The translations under genes and the position numbers were made by a program. This document shows positions 7,871 through 15,364 of a stretch of DNA of 39,052 nt, one piece after another. Origin of the DNA: Nanoarchaeota archaeon SCGC AAA011-G17. Lineage in GTDB: Archaea > Nanobdellota > Nanobdellia > SCGC-AAA011-G17. The stretch spans positions 1 to 39,052 of the forward strand of contig AQRL01000029.1 of assembly GCA_000402515.1 (NCBI GenBank). The letters are read 5' to 3'. Within the stretch, counting starts at the first letter, position 1, and every line of letters begins with the position of its first letter. The notes beneath the pieces are model-generated. The model saw only the letters and a list, made by a program, of their open reading frames with translations. It did no database searches and was not told the DNA's origin.

Positions 7871-8332
7871 TCAATTTCCTCTAATTCTTTCCAATAGTCT
7901 TTCCGATAGTGGTTTTTTTACTTTATCTAATTTAAAAAAATGATAAGTATTATCCCCAAATAATGTATCTGTAAACTCTCCTTCTACCAAATGTAATCCT
8001 CTTTCTTGAGCAACATCTTTTAAATGTTTTAGTATGTTATTGTTATCTTGCTCGCTTAAATGAGAAATAAATACATCATGTTCAACCTTGGGGTATATTA
8101 CAAAAAATTGTGTAGTGTAAGGTCTTCTAAGCCCCTTTGGTTTTAATTCTCCTATTGCTACTGCAAATCTTCTTCTCCCATCAAATTTTTCCAAGTTTTG
8201 ATAAGGATTATAGAATATTTTTCCTTTCACTAAATATTCATCAAGTGTACATAAAGCATCTTTTAAATCTATATAACCTACTTTATTTTCCATTCCTTTT
8301 TCCATTAATACTGTAGTATTTTTTTCTAACAT
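7871..8332 (-). CDS. Conserved-looking protein of unknown function
   Basis: The 153-residue soluble protein has no signal peptide or recognised domain. It reads as a mixed alpha/beta fold with FAVAIGELKPKG, TQFFVIYPKVEHDVF and a basic C-terminus. A clear AAGGAG ribosome site precedes ATG 8332, separating it from the GC-rich tract upstream. It lies in the same orientation as the beta-barrel gene (23 bases) and is likely in one operon with it. Confidence 0.55.
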   Translation of the reverse strand: MLEKNTTVLMEKGMENKVGYIDLKDALCTLDEYLVKGKIFYNPYQNLEKFDGRRRFAVAIGELKPKGLRRPYTTQFFVIYPKVEHDVFISHLSEQDNNNILKHLKDVAQERGLHLVEGEFTDTLFGDNTYHFFKLDKVKKPLSERLLERIRGN

Positions 8333-8351
8333 TTTATTTCTCCTTAATTAT

Positions 8352-8462
8352 TTAGCTAATACTTTTAAGTTTTTCATCTCGACCCTGCGGGTCTTGAACA
8401 ACTTGTACCCGACCAGACTCATACGAGCCAAGTAGATAGTCAAGCCTGGCATCCAGCCCAAC
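8352..8462 (-). other. GC-rich in-frame extension after TAG (possible variable region)
   Basis: Reading on past the TAG of the upstream gene gives 36 sense codons before TAA 8354-8352 (GLDARLDYLLG ... SGRVQVVQDPQGRDE). The tract from about 8381 to 8510 is roughly 54% G+C against about 30% around it. It contains a hairpin GACCC-TGC-GGGTC (8381-8393) and a perfect 10-bp inverted repeat (8434-8443 and 8496-8505). This is compatible with the 3' end of a longer gene cut by a stop, possibly a diversified repeat. No template copy was found in the window. Confidence 0.4.
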
Positions 8463-9092
8463 CTACCCGTAGCGATAGAGCCTCCTGAGACCTGATTGAC
8501 TATCTGAAGTCAATACACCTACACCTTCTTCAGATGAAACTAATTCTTTTCCATTAAAGCTTACTTTTCCATCATGGCTTAAGTAAGGTGCTTCTCTTGC
8601 TTTTGTAAAATCTGTTCCTATAAATATAAATCCATAATTATTGTCTGCTTTTTCTACTCCTAAGCCAGAAACTACCAATGGAAACTTGCTTTTCTTTCCA
8701 ACAATCCCTAAGACTATTTTCCTTAAATCTTCATTAGAACCTTCAGAACCTTCTTTAGGAAAGATTACAACGCTGTTCGTATCTGCATAGGTTGAATCTC
8801 TTTCTGGTATTGCATTCCAGTATTGAACAACTTCTACATCACTTAAAACATGGGTATGTGGAAATATTTCCCTCAAAATTTGAGCATAGCTTTGAATTCT
8901 TGGAATATTTGAAAAAGAAAGTGGCTGTCTTTTTTTATAACTATTTTTATCTTCTATATTTTTTACTCCTCTGAATTTTTCATTATGCAATGCCAGAACT
9001 TCTTGTCCTAAATCATTATAAACTAAATTTCCTATTATTGGAACTAATTTTGGATCCACAATTGGATTTCCTTCAATTGAATAATCTGTCAT
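8463..9092 (-). CDS. Unknown protein with atypical GC-rich C-terminus, possibly truncated
   Basis: The 209-residue protein has no recognised domain. It is soluble, with DVEVVQYWNAIPER, SVVIFPKEG, IVLGIVGKK and NNYGFIFIGTDF suggesting a compact alpha/beta domain. The last 15-20 residues (SGLRRLYRYG) use GC-rich codons unlike the rest, and the composition change continues beyond the TAG. ATG 9092 was chosen because GGGGGA sits seven bases before it; the ATG 15 bases upstream contains that ribosome site. Full length without the stop would be about 246 residues. It starts the minus-strand block, divergent from ndk. Confidence 0.5.
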   Translation of the reverse strand: MTDYSIEGNPIVDPKLVPIIGNLVYNDLGQEVLALHNEKFRGVKNIEDKNSYKKRQPLSFSNIPRIQSYAQILREIFPHTHVLSDVEVVQYWNAIPERDSTYADTNSVVIFPKEGSEGSNEDLRKIVLGIVGKKSKFPLVVSGLGVEKADNNYGFIFIGTDFTKAREAPYLSHDGKVSFNGKELVSSEEGVGVLTSDSQSGLRRLYRYG

Positions 9093-9222
9093 GTTTATTT
9101 CCCCCATGTAAGCATTATTTTATAGAAATTAGGGCGTTTTGCTTATTTATAAAGCTTTCGATTAGTTATTTCTTTTGAGTAGTTACATAACTGATATAAG
9201 TTAGTTATTAGAATTTTAAAGC

Positions 9223-9714
9223 ATGATTGAAAGAACGTTAATATTAGTAAAGCCGGATGGAGTAAAGAGAGGATTAATTGGAGAGGTTCTAAAAAGGTTT
9301 GAGCAGAGAGGATTAAAGATAATCGGCTTGAAATTGGTCTGGATTGATGGTAAATTTGCCAAGAGGCATTATACAGAGGATATTGGTAAAAAACACGGGA
9401 TGGATGTTTGGAAAAGATTATTGGATTACATCAAAGAAGGACCAGTAATTGCTGCTGTCTTGGAGGGAGTAAGCGCTATTGAGAATGTCAGAAAAATATG
9501 CGGGAATACTTATCCTCATGAGGCACTGCCTGGAACCATCAGGGGAGATTACTGCCATATAAGCAAGCATTATGCCAATGAGAATAAAAAGAATGTAAAG
9601 AATATTGTCCATGCTTCCGGAAACAAAGAGGATGCTAAAAAAGAAATTAAGTTATGGTTCTCTGACTCGGAATTAGTTGAGTATAAGCTAAGCCATGAAG
9701 ATGAATTAAGATAG
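9223..9714 (+). CDS. ndk: Nucleoside diphosphate kinase
   Basis: NDK balances NTP pools by phosphate transfer through a histidine. Family hallmarks are all present: ERTLILVKPDGVKRGLIGE, the Kpn-loop region, LPGTIRGDYC, and the active-site histidine in NIVHASG at residue 130. At 163 residues it is slightly longer than the bacterial form because of a C-terminal extension, as in many archaea. A TATA-like element (TTTATAAAGC) lies near 9148, and the gene diverges from the unknown gene at 9092. Confidence 0.95.
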   Translation: MIERTLILVKPDGVKRGLIGEVLKRFEQRGLKIIGLKLVWIDGKFAKRHYTEDIGKKHGMDVWKRLLDYIKEGPVIAAVLEGVSAIENVRKICGNTYPHEALPGTIRGDYCHISKHYANENKKNVKNIVHASGNKEDAKKEIKLWFSDSELVEYKLSHEDELR

Positions 9715-9749
9715 AAATCTTTATAATCAGGTAATATTTAACAAATAAA

Positions 9750-9914
9750 ATGGAAGACTATGAATCATCATGGGAAAATAGGTTTATGAGTGATGCAGAA
9801 GCATATCGGTGTTATGGCAAAGATGTTTGTGGATATTATGGGGGATTACCCAGAAAAGAAGATGATCTTAGTACAGAAATGCCTGATTGGATGTTTGCAA
9901 AAGAACAATTTTAA
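9750..9914 (+). CDS. Small acidic protein, unknown
   Basis: This ORF of 54 codons follows ndk by 35 bases and precedes infB. The peptide is acidic and aromatic (MEDYESSWENRF ... GYYGGLPRKEDD ... MPDWMFAKEQF), with two cysteines. A TATA-like TTTATAATC at about 9719 may drive it. It is not recognised; coding is suggested only by its spacing and composition. Confidence 0.4.
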   Translation: MEDYESSWENRFMSDAEAYRCYGKDVCGYYGGLPRKEDDLSTEMPDWMFAKEQF

Positions 9915-9991
9915 TTTATTTTCTTAGAATAATATTTTAGTTTATCCAAAAGGCTTAAAAATTGGTTTTCTCGTTATTATTTTGAGTTAAA

Positions 9992-12900
9992 ATGGAAAAG
10001 ATAAGAAGCCTAATCTGTACTGTAATCGGTCATGTTGACCATGGAAAATGTGTACATGCAAACACACTGATCCCTCTATTAGATGGAAGAATAAAAAAAA
10101 TAGAGAATTTATGGGAAGAATTATCCAAGAAAAATGATATAAAGAGGATAAATGGAGGAGAATACATTGATTTAAAAGATTTGTCATTATTCTCATTTAA
10201 TGCATCAGATAAGTGTTTAACTACAAAAAATCCACAGATATTATGTAAGTTAAAATCCCCAAAAGAGCTTATAAAATGTAAAACAACCCTGAATACAGAG
10301 ATAACTGTTACTCCTGAGCATCCTTTTTTTGTATTAGATGGTTTGGAAATCAAAGAAAAGAGAGCTGATGAATTGAAAGAGGGAGAGGGGGTTTTATATT
10401 CCAGGCATTTAAATGGAAAGAAGCTATCTCACTCGGAAATTGTTGATTATATATTCAATAAAATAAAAGAAGATAGTTTGTTTGTGTGCAAACCTGATAA
10501 GATTTTATTGAAAAGAATAAATGAAAGTTCAAAAAACTACAAAATTATTGATATAGAAAAGGAAATCCCTAGTCTATATTTCAGATATTCTTTTAAAAAA
10601 GAGATATTTAGATTAAGACATTTAGTTAAATTATGTGGTTTGCTCGGTATAAAAGAAATTTATAATCACATAGAGCTAATAAAACAAAGTTCACTAAAAC
10701 AAAGAGCAGGTCATACAAGTAAATGGATAAAATTACCCAAATCTGAACAAGAATTAAAAGATCTTTTTTATTTGGTTGGGTTGCTTACCGGAGATGGGCT
10801 TTCTAGAGGAGAGAAATTATTTAATGAGGATGATGAAGTGCTTGAAAAATGTTCTTTAGTTTTAAAAAATATGGGAGTAGATAGTATAATAAGGCAGGGA
10901 AGAACTTGCAGAGAGGTATATCATAAAGGCGGAGAAACATTTTATTATTTTTTAAATAAAATTTTTGATTTCCCACAACATAAGAAAAGCTATACTATTG
11001 GGATTCCTGAAGTTGTTCAGTTAGCTGATGAAAAATTTAGCGGAGAATATTTATCAGGTTATTTTGATACAGATGGTTATAGTGATGTAAAACAAGGGCA
11101 GATTGCTATAACGACTGCAAGTAAAAATATGGCAGAAAAATTACCATTGCTTTTGCTTTATTTCGGTTGTTTGCCTTATTACAGAGAAAAAAAGGCGAAT
11201 AATGGTAAGAATTATCATGAATTTATTATAGCAGGTAAAAAAAGTTTAAATAATTTTAATAAAAAAATAGGTTTTAAATTAAAAAGAAAACAAGAAAATT
11301 TAAGTTTAATTCTAAAAAAATCAGTTTCAAATAGAAAGTTAGATATTTTTCCATGGAATTATAGAGAGATTAAAGAGCTGAGAGTTAGTTTGGGTTTGAG
11401 TAAAACGGAGTTGAATATCCCTTATTGGGGCAGGTATGAAAAGGATCAAAATCTTACATTAGAGGTATTAAAGAGATTTATACAAAAAGTTAATGAAAGT
11501 AAAGATAAATTAGAAAATAAAATTAAAGAAAATATTAAAATATTACAGAATTTAGATGACAAAAAAATCCATTATAATAATTTAATAAGTTTGGTTAATG
11601 ACGGTTTGATTGATAAAAATGGAAAAGGCTTGTTTATAACTAATTTCGGAAAAGCAATGTTAAGAAAATGGGAACTTATATTGAAAAATTCTTCTGGATA
11701 CATAAACAAAATATTAAGTTTTGATAAATTTACAAATACAGATTTATGTTTTGTAAAAATAAAAAATATAGAGAAGGTTCTTTCTGATAGTGAATGGGTA
11801 TATGATTTTACTGAAAACGACACAAAAACCTTTGTTGCAAATGGTTTTATTGTTCATAATACCACAATTTTAGACCAGATTAGAGGGACTGCTGTTGCTG
11901 CATGCGAGGCAGGGGCTATTACTCAGTGCATCTCGTGCACAAAAATTTCCTTTGATATTATTTCTGAGATTACAAAAAATGCTATTGACATAAAAAAGAT
12001 CAAGATTCCTGGCTTATTATTTTTAGATACTCCGGGGCATGCTGCCTTCAATAACCTAAGAAGAAGGGGAGGAAATCTAGCTGATATTGCTATCCTTGTT
12101 GTTGATATTAATGAAGGGGTTAAACAGCAGACTTTAGAGTGTATTGATATTTTAAAAAAATATAAGACCCCATTTATTATTGCCTTAAATAAAATAGATT
12201 TACTGTCTGGCTGGAGAACTGGAAAAGACGGATTGCTAAAAAGCATTAACAGCCAGGGTGAAAACACCAAAGAATTACTTGACAAGAAATTATATAATAT
12301 TGTTGGAAAGCTGAGCGAGTTTGGATTAAATTCTGAGAGATTTGACCGGGTTGATGACTTTACAAAGCAGATAGCTATGGTGCCTGTCAGCGCCAAAACC
12401 AAAGAGGGATTGCCGGAATTATTGGCTGTTTTAACAGGACTAGCACAGAAATTCCTTGAAAACAAATTAAAGATTGATGCAAATAAAGAGGGAAGGGGGG
12501 TTATACTTGAGGTAGAGGAAGAACAGGGGATTGGGGTTACATTAAATGTTGTTTTGTATGACGGAATGATAAAAGAAAAAGACCAGATTGTTATTGGCGG
12601 GATAGAGGAAGCTATTGTTACCAAAGTAAAGGCATTATATGAGCCTGGCGGAAGAAAGTGCAAGGAGTTAATTGATGTTAAAGAGGTTACAGCTGCTGCT
12701 GGTGTAAAAATATTTGCTCCTGGAATCAGCGGTGTTGTTTCTGGCATGCCATTAAGGGTTGCAAATAAAGATGTTGAAAGAGTAAAGAAAGAGATTCAGG
12801 AAGAGATTAATGAAGTATTAATTGAAACTGATAATGAGGGGATTATTGTCAAAGCAGACAGCTTAGGAAGTTTAGAGGCATTAATCGGGCTGCTAAAAGA

Positions 12901-13528
12901 AAAAAATATTCTGATTAAAAAAGCAAATATCGGGGATATCAATAAAAAAGATATTAGTGCTGCAAGTGCTGAGGAAATTCCATGGAACAGGCTTGTTGTC
13001 GGATTCAATGTCAAGGTTAAGGACAAAGGGGATGTCAAAATTATTAATCATAACATTATCTACAAGATTGTTGATGAGCTGGAAAAATGGCAGAATGGAG
13101 AAAAGAGAAGATCAGAGGATGAAAAATTAAAGTCTGTAAGGAGGCCATTCAAACTTATGGTTTTAACCGGCTGTGTTTTCAGACAGAGCAATCCTGCTGT
13201 TGTTGGTGTTGAGGTTCTTGCAGGAACTTTAAAGACGGGCAGGGATGTTTTAAATGAAAATGGAAAAAAGATTTCTGAAGTTAAGAGCATACAACTAGAG
13301 GGAGAAAATATCAATGAGATTGAAAAAGGCAAACAGGTTGCTGTTTCTCTGCCGGGTGCAACTGTCGGCAGAAATCTATTTGAGAATAAAGTGCTTTATT
13401 CTGATATTCATGAGAATGATTTTAGAAAGATAAAGGAATTGAAAAGGTTTTTAAAGGGTGATGAAGTGGAGTTGTTAAAGGAAATAGCTATGATAAAGAG
13501 AAAAAATAATCCTATGTGGGGGATATAA
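9992..13528 (+). CDS. infB: Translation initiation factor aIF5B, intein-containing
   Basis: aIF5B is the GTPase that promotes subunit joining and initiator tRNA placement. The 1178-codon frame is one intact reading frame made of an N-extein (residues 1-19, ending GHVDHGK), an intein (20-623) and a C-extein. After splicing, a factor of about 574 residues remains, the normal archaeal size. It has FLDTPGHAAF (G3), ALNKIDLL (G4), PVSAKT (G5), then the beta-barrel and domain III/IV segments (NEGIIVKADSLGSLEAL, TGCVFRQSNPAVVGVEVL). The intein interrupts the P-loop, so GTP binding needs splicing. A TATA-like GCTTAAAAATT lies at 9953. rps6e starts immediately after its stop. Confidence 0.95.
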   Translation: MEKIRSLICTVIGHVDHGKCVHANTLIPLLDGRIKKIENLWEELSKKNDIKRINGGEYIDLKDLSLFSFNASDKCLTTKNPQILCKLKSPKELIKCKTTLNTEITVTPEHPFFVLDGLEIKEKRADELKEGEGVLYSRHLNGKKLSHSEIVDYIFNKIKEDSLFVCKPDKILLKRINESSKNYKIIDIEKEIPSLYFRYSFKKEIFRLRHLVKLCGLLGIKEIYNHIELIKQSSLKQRAGHTSKWIKLPKSEQELKDLFYLVGLLTGDGLSRGEKLFNEDDEVLEKCSLVLKNMGVDSIIRQGRTCREVYHKGGETFYYFLNKIFDFPQHKKSYTIGIPEVVQLADEKFSGEYLSGYFDTDGYSDVKQGQIAITTASKNMAEKLPLLLLYFGCLPYYREKKANNGKNYHEFIIAGKKSLNNFNKKIGFKLKRKQENLSLILKKSVSNRKLDIFPWNYREIKELRVSLGLSKTELNIPYWGRYEKDQNLTLEVLKRFIQKVNESKDKLENKIKENIKILQNLDDKKIHYNNLISLVNDGLIDKNGKGLFITNFGKAMLRKWELILKNSSGYINKILSFDKFTNTDLCFVKIKNIEKVLSDSEWVYDFTENDTKTFVANGFIVHNTTILDQIRGTAVAACEAGAITQCISCTKISFDIISEITKNAIDIKKIKIPGLLFLDTPGHAAFNNLRRRGGNLADIAILVVDINEGVKQQTLECIDILKKYKTPFIIALNKIDLLSGWRTGKDGLLKSINSQGENTKELLDKKLYNIVGKLSEFGLNSERFDRVDDFTKQIAMVPVSAKTKEGLPELLAVLTGLAQKFLENKLKIDANKEGRGVILEVEEEQGIGVTLNVVLYDGMIKEKDQIVIGGIEEAIVTKVKALYEPGGRKCKELIDVKEVTAAAGVKIFAPGISGVVSGMPLRVANKDVERVKKEIQEEINEVLIETDNEGIIVKADSLGSLEALIGLLKEKNILIKKANIGDINKKDISAASAEEIPWNRLVVGFNVKVKDKGDVKIINHNIIYKIVDELEKWQNGEKRRSEDEKLKSVRRPFKLMVLTGCVFRQSNPAVVGVEVLAGTLKTGRDVLNENGKKISEVKSIQLEGENINEIEKGKQVAVSLPGATVGRNLFENKVLYSDIHENDFRKIKELKRFLKGDEVELLKEIAMIKRKNNPMWGI
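10049..11860 (+). mobile_element. Intein with LAGLIDADG homing endonuclease in infB
   Basis: The element is 604 residues, starting with Cys (CVHANTLIP) directly after GHVDHGK and ending FIVHN before Thr, the standard splice chemistry (Cys1, penultimate His, Asn, +1 Thr). Splicing block B is TPEHPFFV near residue 108 of the precursor and block F is WVYDFTENDTKTFVANGF. Two dodecapeptides, LVGLLTGDGLS (about 261) and LSGYFDTDGYS (about 352), keep both acidic residues, so the DOD endonuclease may be active. Base composition is more AT-rich than the extein, consistent with mobile origin. Confidence 0.93.
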
Positions 13529-13975
13529 ATGGTTGAATTGAGAATCTGTGTCGGGGATGTAAAGAACGCAAAAACATACCAAAAGGTATTGAATGAGAAA
13601 GAAGCTGATGTTCTAAAGGGATTAAAGATTGGGGACAAGATTAAAGGTGATAATATTGGTATGAGCGGGTATGAATTAGAAATAACCGGCGGGAGTAATG
13701 ATAGCGGGTTTCCAATGAGAAAAGGAATAGAGTCAAGCGGGATGGTTAAGATTTATGCTCAAGGCGGTGTTGGGATAAGAAAAGGCAAAAAAGGGATGAT
13801 AAGCAGGAAGAGTGTTGCTGGTGCTGTTGTAGATATCAGAACAACACAGTTAAATTTAAAAGTTTTAACATATGGTAAGAAAGCAGTAGCTGAGTGCTTT
13901 GGGATAGAAGAAAAGAAAGAAGTGAAGGAAGAAAAACCAAAAGGAAAAGAAAAGGAAGAAGAAAAAAATGATTGA
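13529..13975 (+). CDS. rps6e: Ribosomal protein S6e
   Basis: S6e is a small-subunit protein. The first 125 residues match the archaeal family: GDVKNAKTYQ, GLKIGDKIKG, YELEITGGSNDSGFPMRKGI and GVGIRKGKKGMISRKSV. The tail is a Lys/Glu-rich run (from EEKKEVKEEK to the end) likely to be disordered. The start follows the infB stop directly (TAAATG), suggesting coupled translation, and infB-rps6e linkage is usual in archaea. Confidence 0.94.
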   Translation: MVELRICVGDVKNAKTYQKVLNEKEADVLKGLKIGDKIKGDNIGMSGYELEITGGSNDSGFPMRKGIESSGMVKIYAQGGVGIRKGKKGMISRKSVAGAVVDIRTTQLNLKVLTYGKKAVAECFGIEEKKEVKEEKPKGKEKEEEKND

Positions 13976-14345
13976 ACAAATTGAAAATAAAAATTACGAA
14001 CTGATAAAAAAGTCTATTGAAAATATGGGGACAGAATTTTTTGATGTAACTTACCCTCATCCAATAGAATCAGAACCTGTTTTTTCTATAAAAAAAGCAA
14101 GAAATTTTTTTTATTCTATTTATCCTTTTGTTCTTATGAACGCCGGTATTTTTGGTGGCGCTTTAGGTGCTGCGCATTTCGGAGAGAGCAAAGAAGATTT
14201 CAATAATAGATGTTGGGGTAATTGTACAAGTAACAAACTTGCGGCTATAGTTATGGTTCCATTCTATCATGTAACTCAACCGGGAGTTGAAATAGCATAT
14301 TTATCTGAAAAAAAAGGTTTAGGAAAATTAATATTTGGTTGGTAA
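13968..14345 (+). CDS. Small membrane protein, unknown
   Basis: The product has 125 residues. A charged N-terminal 45 residues precede a hydrophobic segment (FFYSIYPFVLMNAGIFGGALGAA), then a loop with CWGNC and a second weaker hydrophobic stretch (KLAAIVMVPFYHV). The CxxxC pair could be redox-active or bind metal. It overlaps the end of rps6e by eight bases. No family was recognised. Confidence 0.5.
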   Translation: MIEQIENKNYELIKKSIENMGTEFFDVTYPHPIESEPVFSIKKARNFFYSIYPFVLMNAGIFGGALGAAHFGESKEDFNNRCWGNCTSNKLAAIVMVPFYHVTQPGVEIAYLSEKKGLGKLIFGW

Positions 14346-14353
14346 ATATCAAA

Positions 14354-14653
14354 ATGTTCAATAAAAAACTGAAAACTAAAAGTGTAATTATAGGAAGAAG
14401 AAAGAGAGTTAACTGCAAGGAAGATTCTGATTTAAGAGACTGCTTTGTAGATTTATTTGATGTTAATAATCCGCATTTATGCAATAAAGCACCAAAAAAA
14501 ATCTTTGAATTTGAAGGAAAGCATAAGATTGTTATTAAAGATTTGGATGTTAATTACTTGTTATTGGGGCATGATCTTGTTATTAATGATTTAAAAGAGA
14601 TTGAGATAAAAGAAGATAAAGAGCATATCCATATTACAGGCGAGCAAAAATAA
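14354..14653 (+). CDS. Small soluble protein, unknown
   Basis: The 99-residue product is basic at the N-terminus (MFNKKLKTKSVIIGRRKR) and rich in alternating charged/hydrophobic stretches (KHKIVIKDLDVNYLLLGHDLVINDL ... EIEIKED), suggesting a beta domain. ATG 14354 is preferred over the TTG 15 bases upstream, which overlaps the previous gene. No domain was recognised. Confidence 0.45.
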   Translation: MFNKKLKTKSVIIGRRKRVNCKEDSDLRDCFVDLFDVNNPHLCNKAPKKIFEFEGKHKIVIKDLDVNYLLLGHDLVINDLKEIEIKEDKEHIHITGEQK

Positions 14654-14662
14654 ATTTTTATA

Positions 14663-14920
14663 ATGCCTCCACAAGAATATAATTCTAGGATAATAGATTT
14701 AGTTAGAAAGATTAATGAAGAGTATGAAATATTAAAAAGGTTAGATAGAGGGAATAAACTGTTGAGTTATGCGGATTCAGGGAGGTGTAGTTTGTTTATT
14801 AAAACAGAATTTAGAGAAATATTTGGAGAGAGTAATGAAAAAAATCTTGAAGAATACTATTTCTTGCTTTTGAGTGAGAGAAAAAGAAAAGAGAGAATTC
14901 CAGAATCTAAAACAGGGTAA
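14663..14920 (+). CDS. Small helical protein, unknown
   Basis: The 85-residue protein is charged and largely alpha-helical (IIDLVRKINEEYEILKRLDR ... EEYYFLLLSERKRKER). It lies nine bases after the previous ORF, in a run of small genes between rps6e and eif2g. It is not recognised. Confidence 0.45.
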   Translation: MPPQEYNSRIIDLVRKINEEYEILKRLDRGNKLLSYADSGRCSLFIKTEFREIFGESNEKNLEEYYFLLLSERKRKERIPESKTG

Positions 14921-14952
14921 TTTTTATAAGTAAGTTGTTCTTCTTTTATCTT

Positions 14953-15066
14953 ATGTCAGACTATGCAAATCCAAGTTATAGAAAAGGGAAAAATGACAAA
15001 AAGATGAAAAGAAGGTATAGAGTTTATAAAAGAGGCGGCAGAGACAGGATTAAAGAAAATTTATGA
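14953..15066 (+). CDS. Tiny strongly basic protein
   Basis: The frame has 37 codons with its own TATA-like element (TTTTATAAGTA near 14923). The peptide is mostly Lys/Arg/Tyr (SYRKGKNDKKMKRRYRVYKR), as expected for a nucleic-acid or ribosome-associated peptide. It does not match L41e or L39e by eye. The real role is unknown. Confidence 0.4.
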   Translation: MSDYANPSYRKGKNDKKMKRRYRVYKRGGRDRIKENL

Positions 15067-15106
15067 AAACATATTTAAACTAGCTTTTCTTATCATTTGT
15101 ATTAAA

Positions 15107-15116
15107 AAGGAGGTGA
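15107..15116 (+). promoter_or_regulatory. Strong Shine-Dalgarno site
   Basis: AAGGAGGTGA is complementary to the 3' end of 16S rRNA and sits three bases before ATG 15120. It is the best ribosome site in the window and implies high translation of the tiny membrane protein. Confidence 0.7.
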
Positions 15117-15119
15117 ATT

Positions 15120-15287
15120 ATGGCAAAATTAACTGCATGGCTTGTCACTTTAATCGGTGTCTTGCTAATATTGCCTTTAATAGGCATAAGTCAATTAGAC
15201 GCACTGTCCAAGTGGATTATTCCATTAGCAGTCTTGGCAGTAGGTATCGGCAAGTTAATGAGAAACTATTCAGGAAAAAAGAGATAA
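15120..15287 (+). CDS. Two-helix micro-membrane protein
   Basis: The 55-residue product consists of two hydrophobic helices (about 5-23, LTAWLVTLIGVLLILPLIG, and 33-46, WIIPLAVLAVGIGK) joined by a short polar turn, with a basic tail (RNYSGKKR). Its own TATA box (ATATTTAAACT near 15070), a near-perfect ribosome site and a strong T-rich terminator make it a monocistronic, probably highly expressed gene. The function is unknown. Confidence 0.65.
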   Translation: MAKLTAWLVTLIGVLLILPLIGISQLDALSKWIIPLAVLAVGIGKLMRNYSGKKR

Positions 15288-15295
15288 ACAAAATA

Positions 15296-15320
15296 ATTTT
15301 TTTCTTTTTATTCTTTTTTT
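15296..15320 (+). terminator. T-rich terminator
   Basis: The tract has T runs of 8, 5 and 7 bases directly after the micro-membrane gene and before the eif2g promoter. Confidence 0.55.
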
Positions 15321-15332
15321 GATAATGATTAA

Positions 15333-15342
15333 TTTTATAAAC
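15333..15342 (+). promoter_or_regulatory. TATA box for eif2g
   Basis: TTTTATAAAC is centred about 27 bases before ATG 15365, with no ribosome site between, so a leaderless transcript is likely. Confidence 0.55.
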
Positions 15343-15364
15343 ACTCACTTTTACTATTTTTCTT

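Noticed and set aside
8378-8470. tRNA-like GC-rich stretch on the minus strand
   Set aside because: No acceptor stem pairs, and the T-arm-like GTTGTTCAAGAC lacks a proper stem; continuous sense codons fit better.
9154-9212. Short repeated TTAGTTATT elements before ndk
   Set aside because: Only two imperfect copies in A/T-rich promoter DNA; likely chance.
11923-12747. Long antisense open frame of 274 codons over the infB C-extein
   Set aside because: It is a shadow of the conserved GTPase; the product is Ser/Pro/Thr-rich with no ribosome site.
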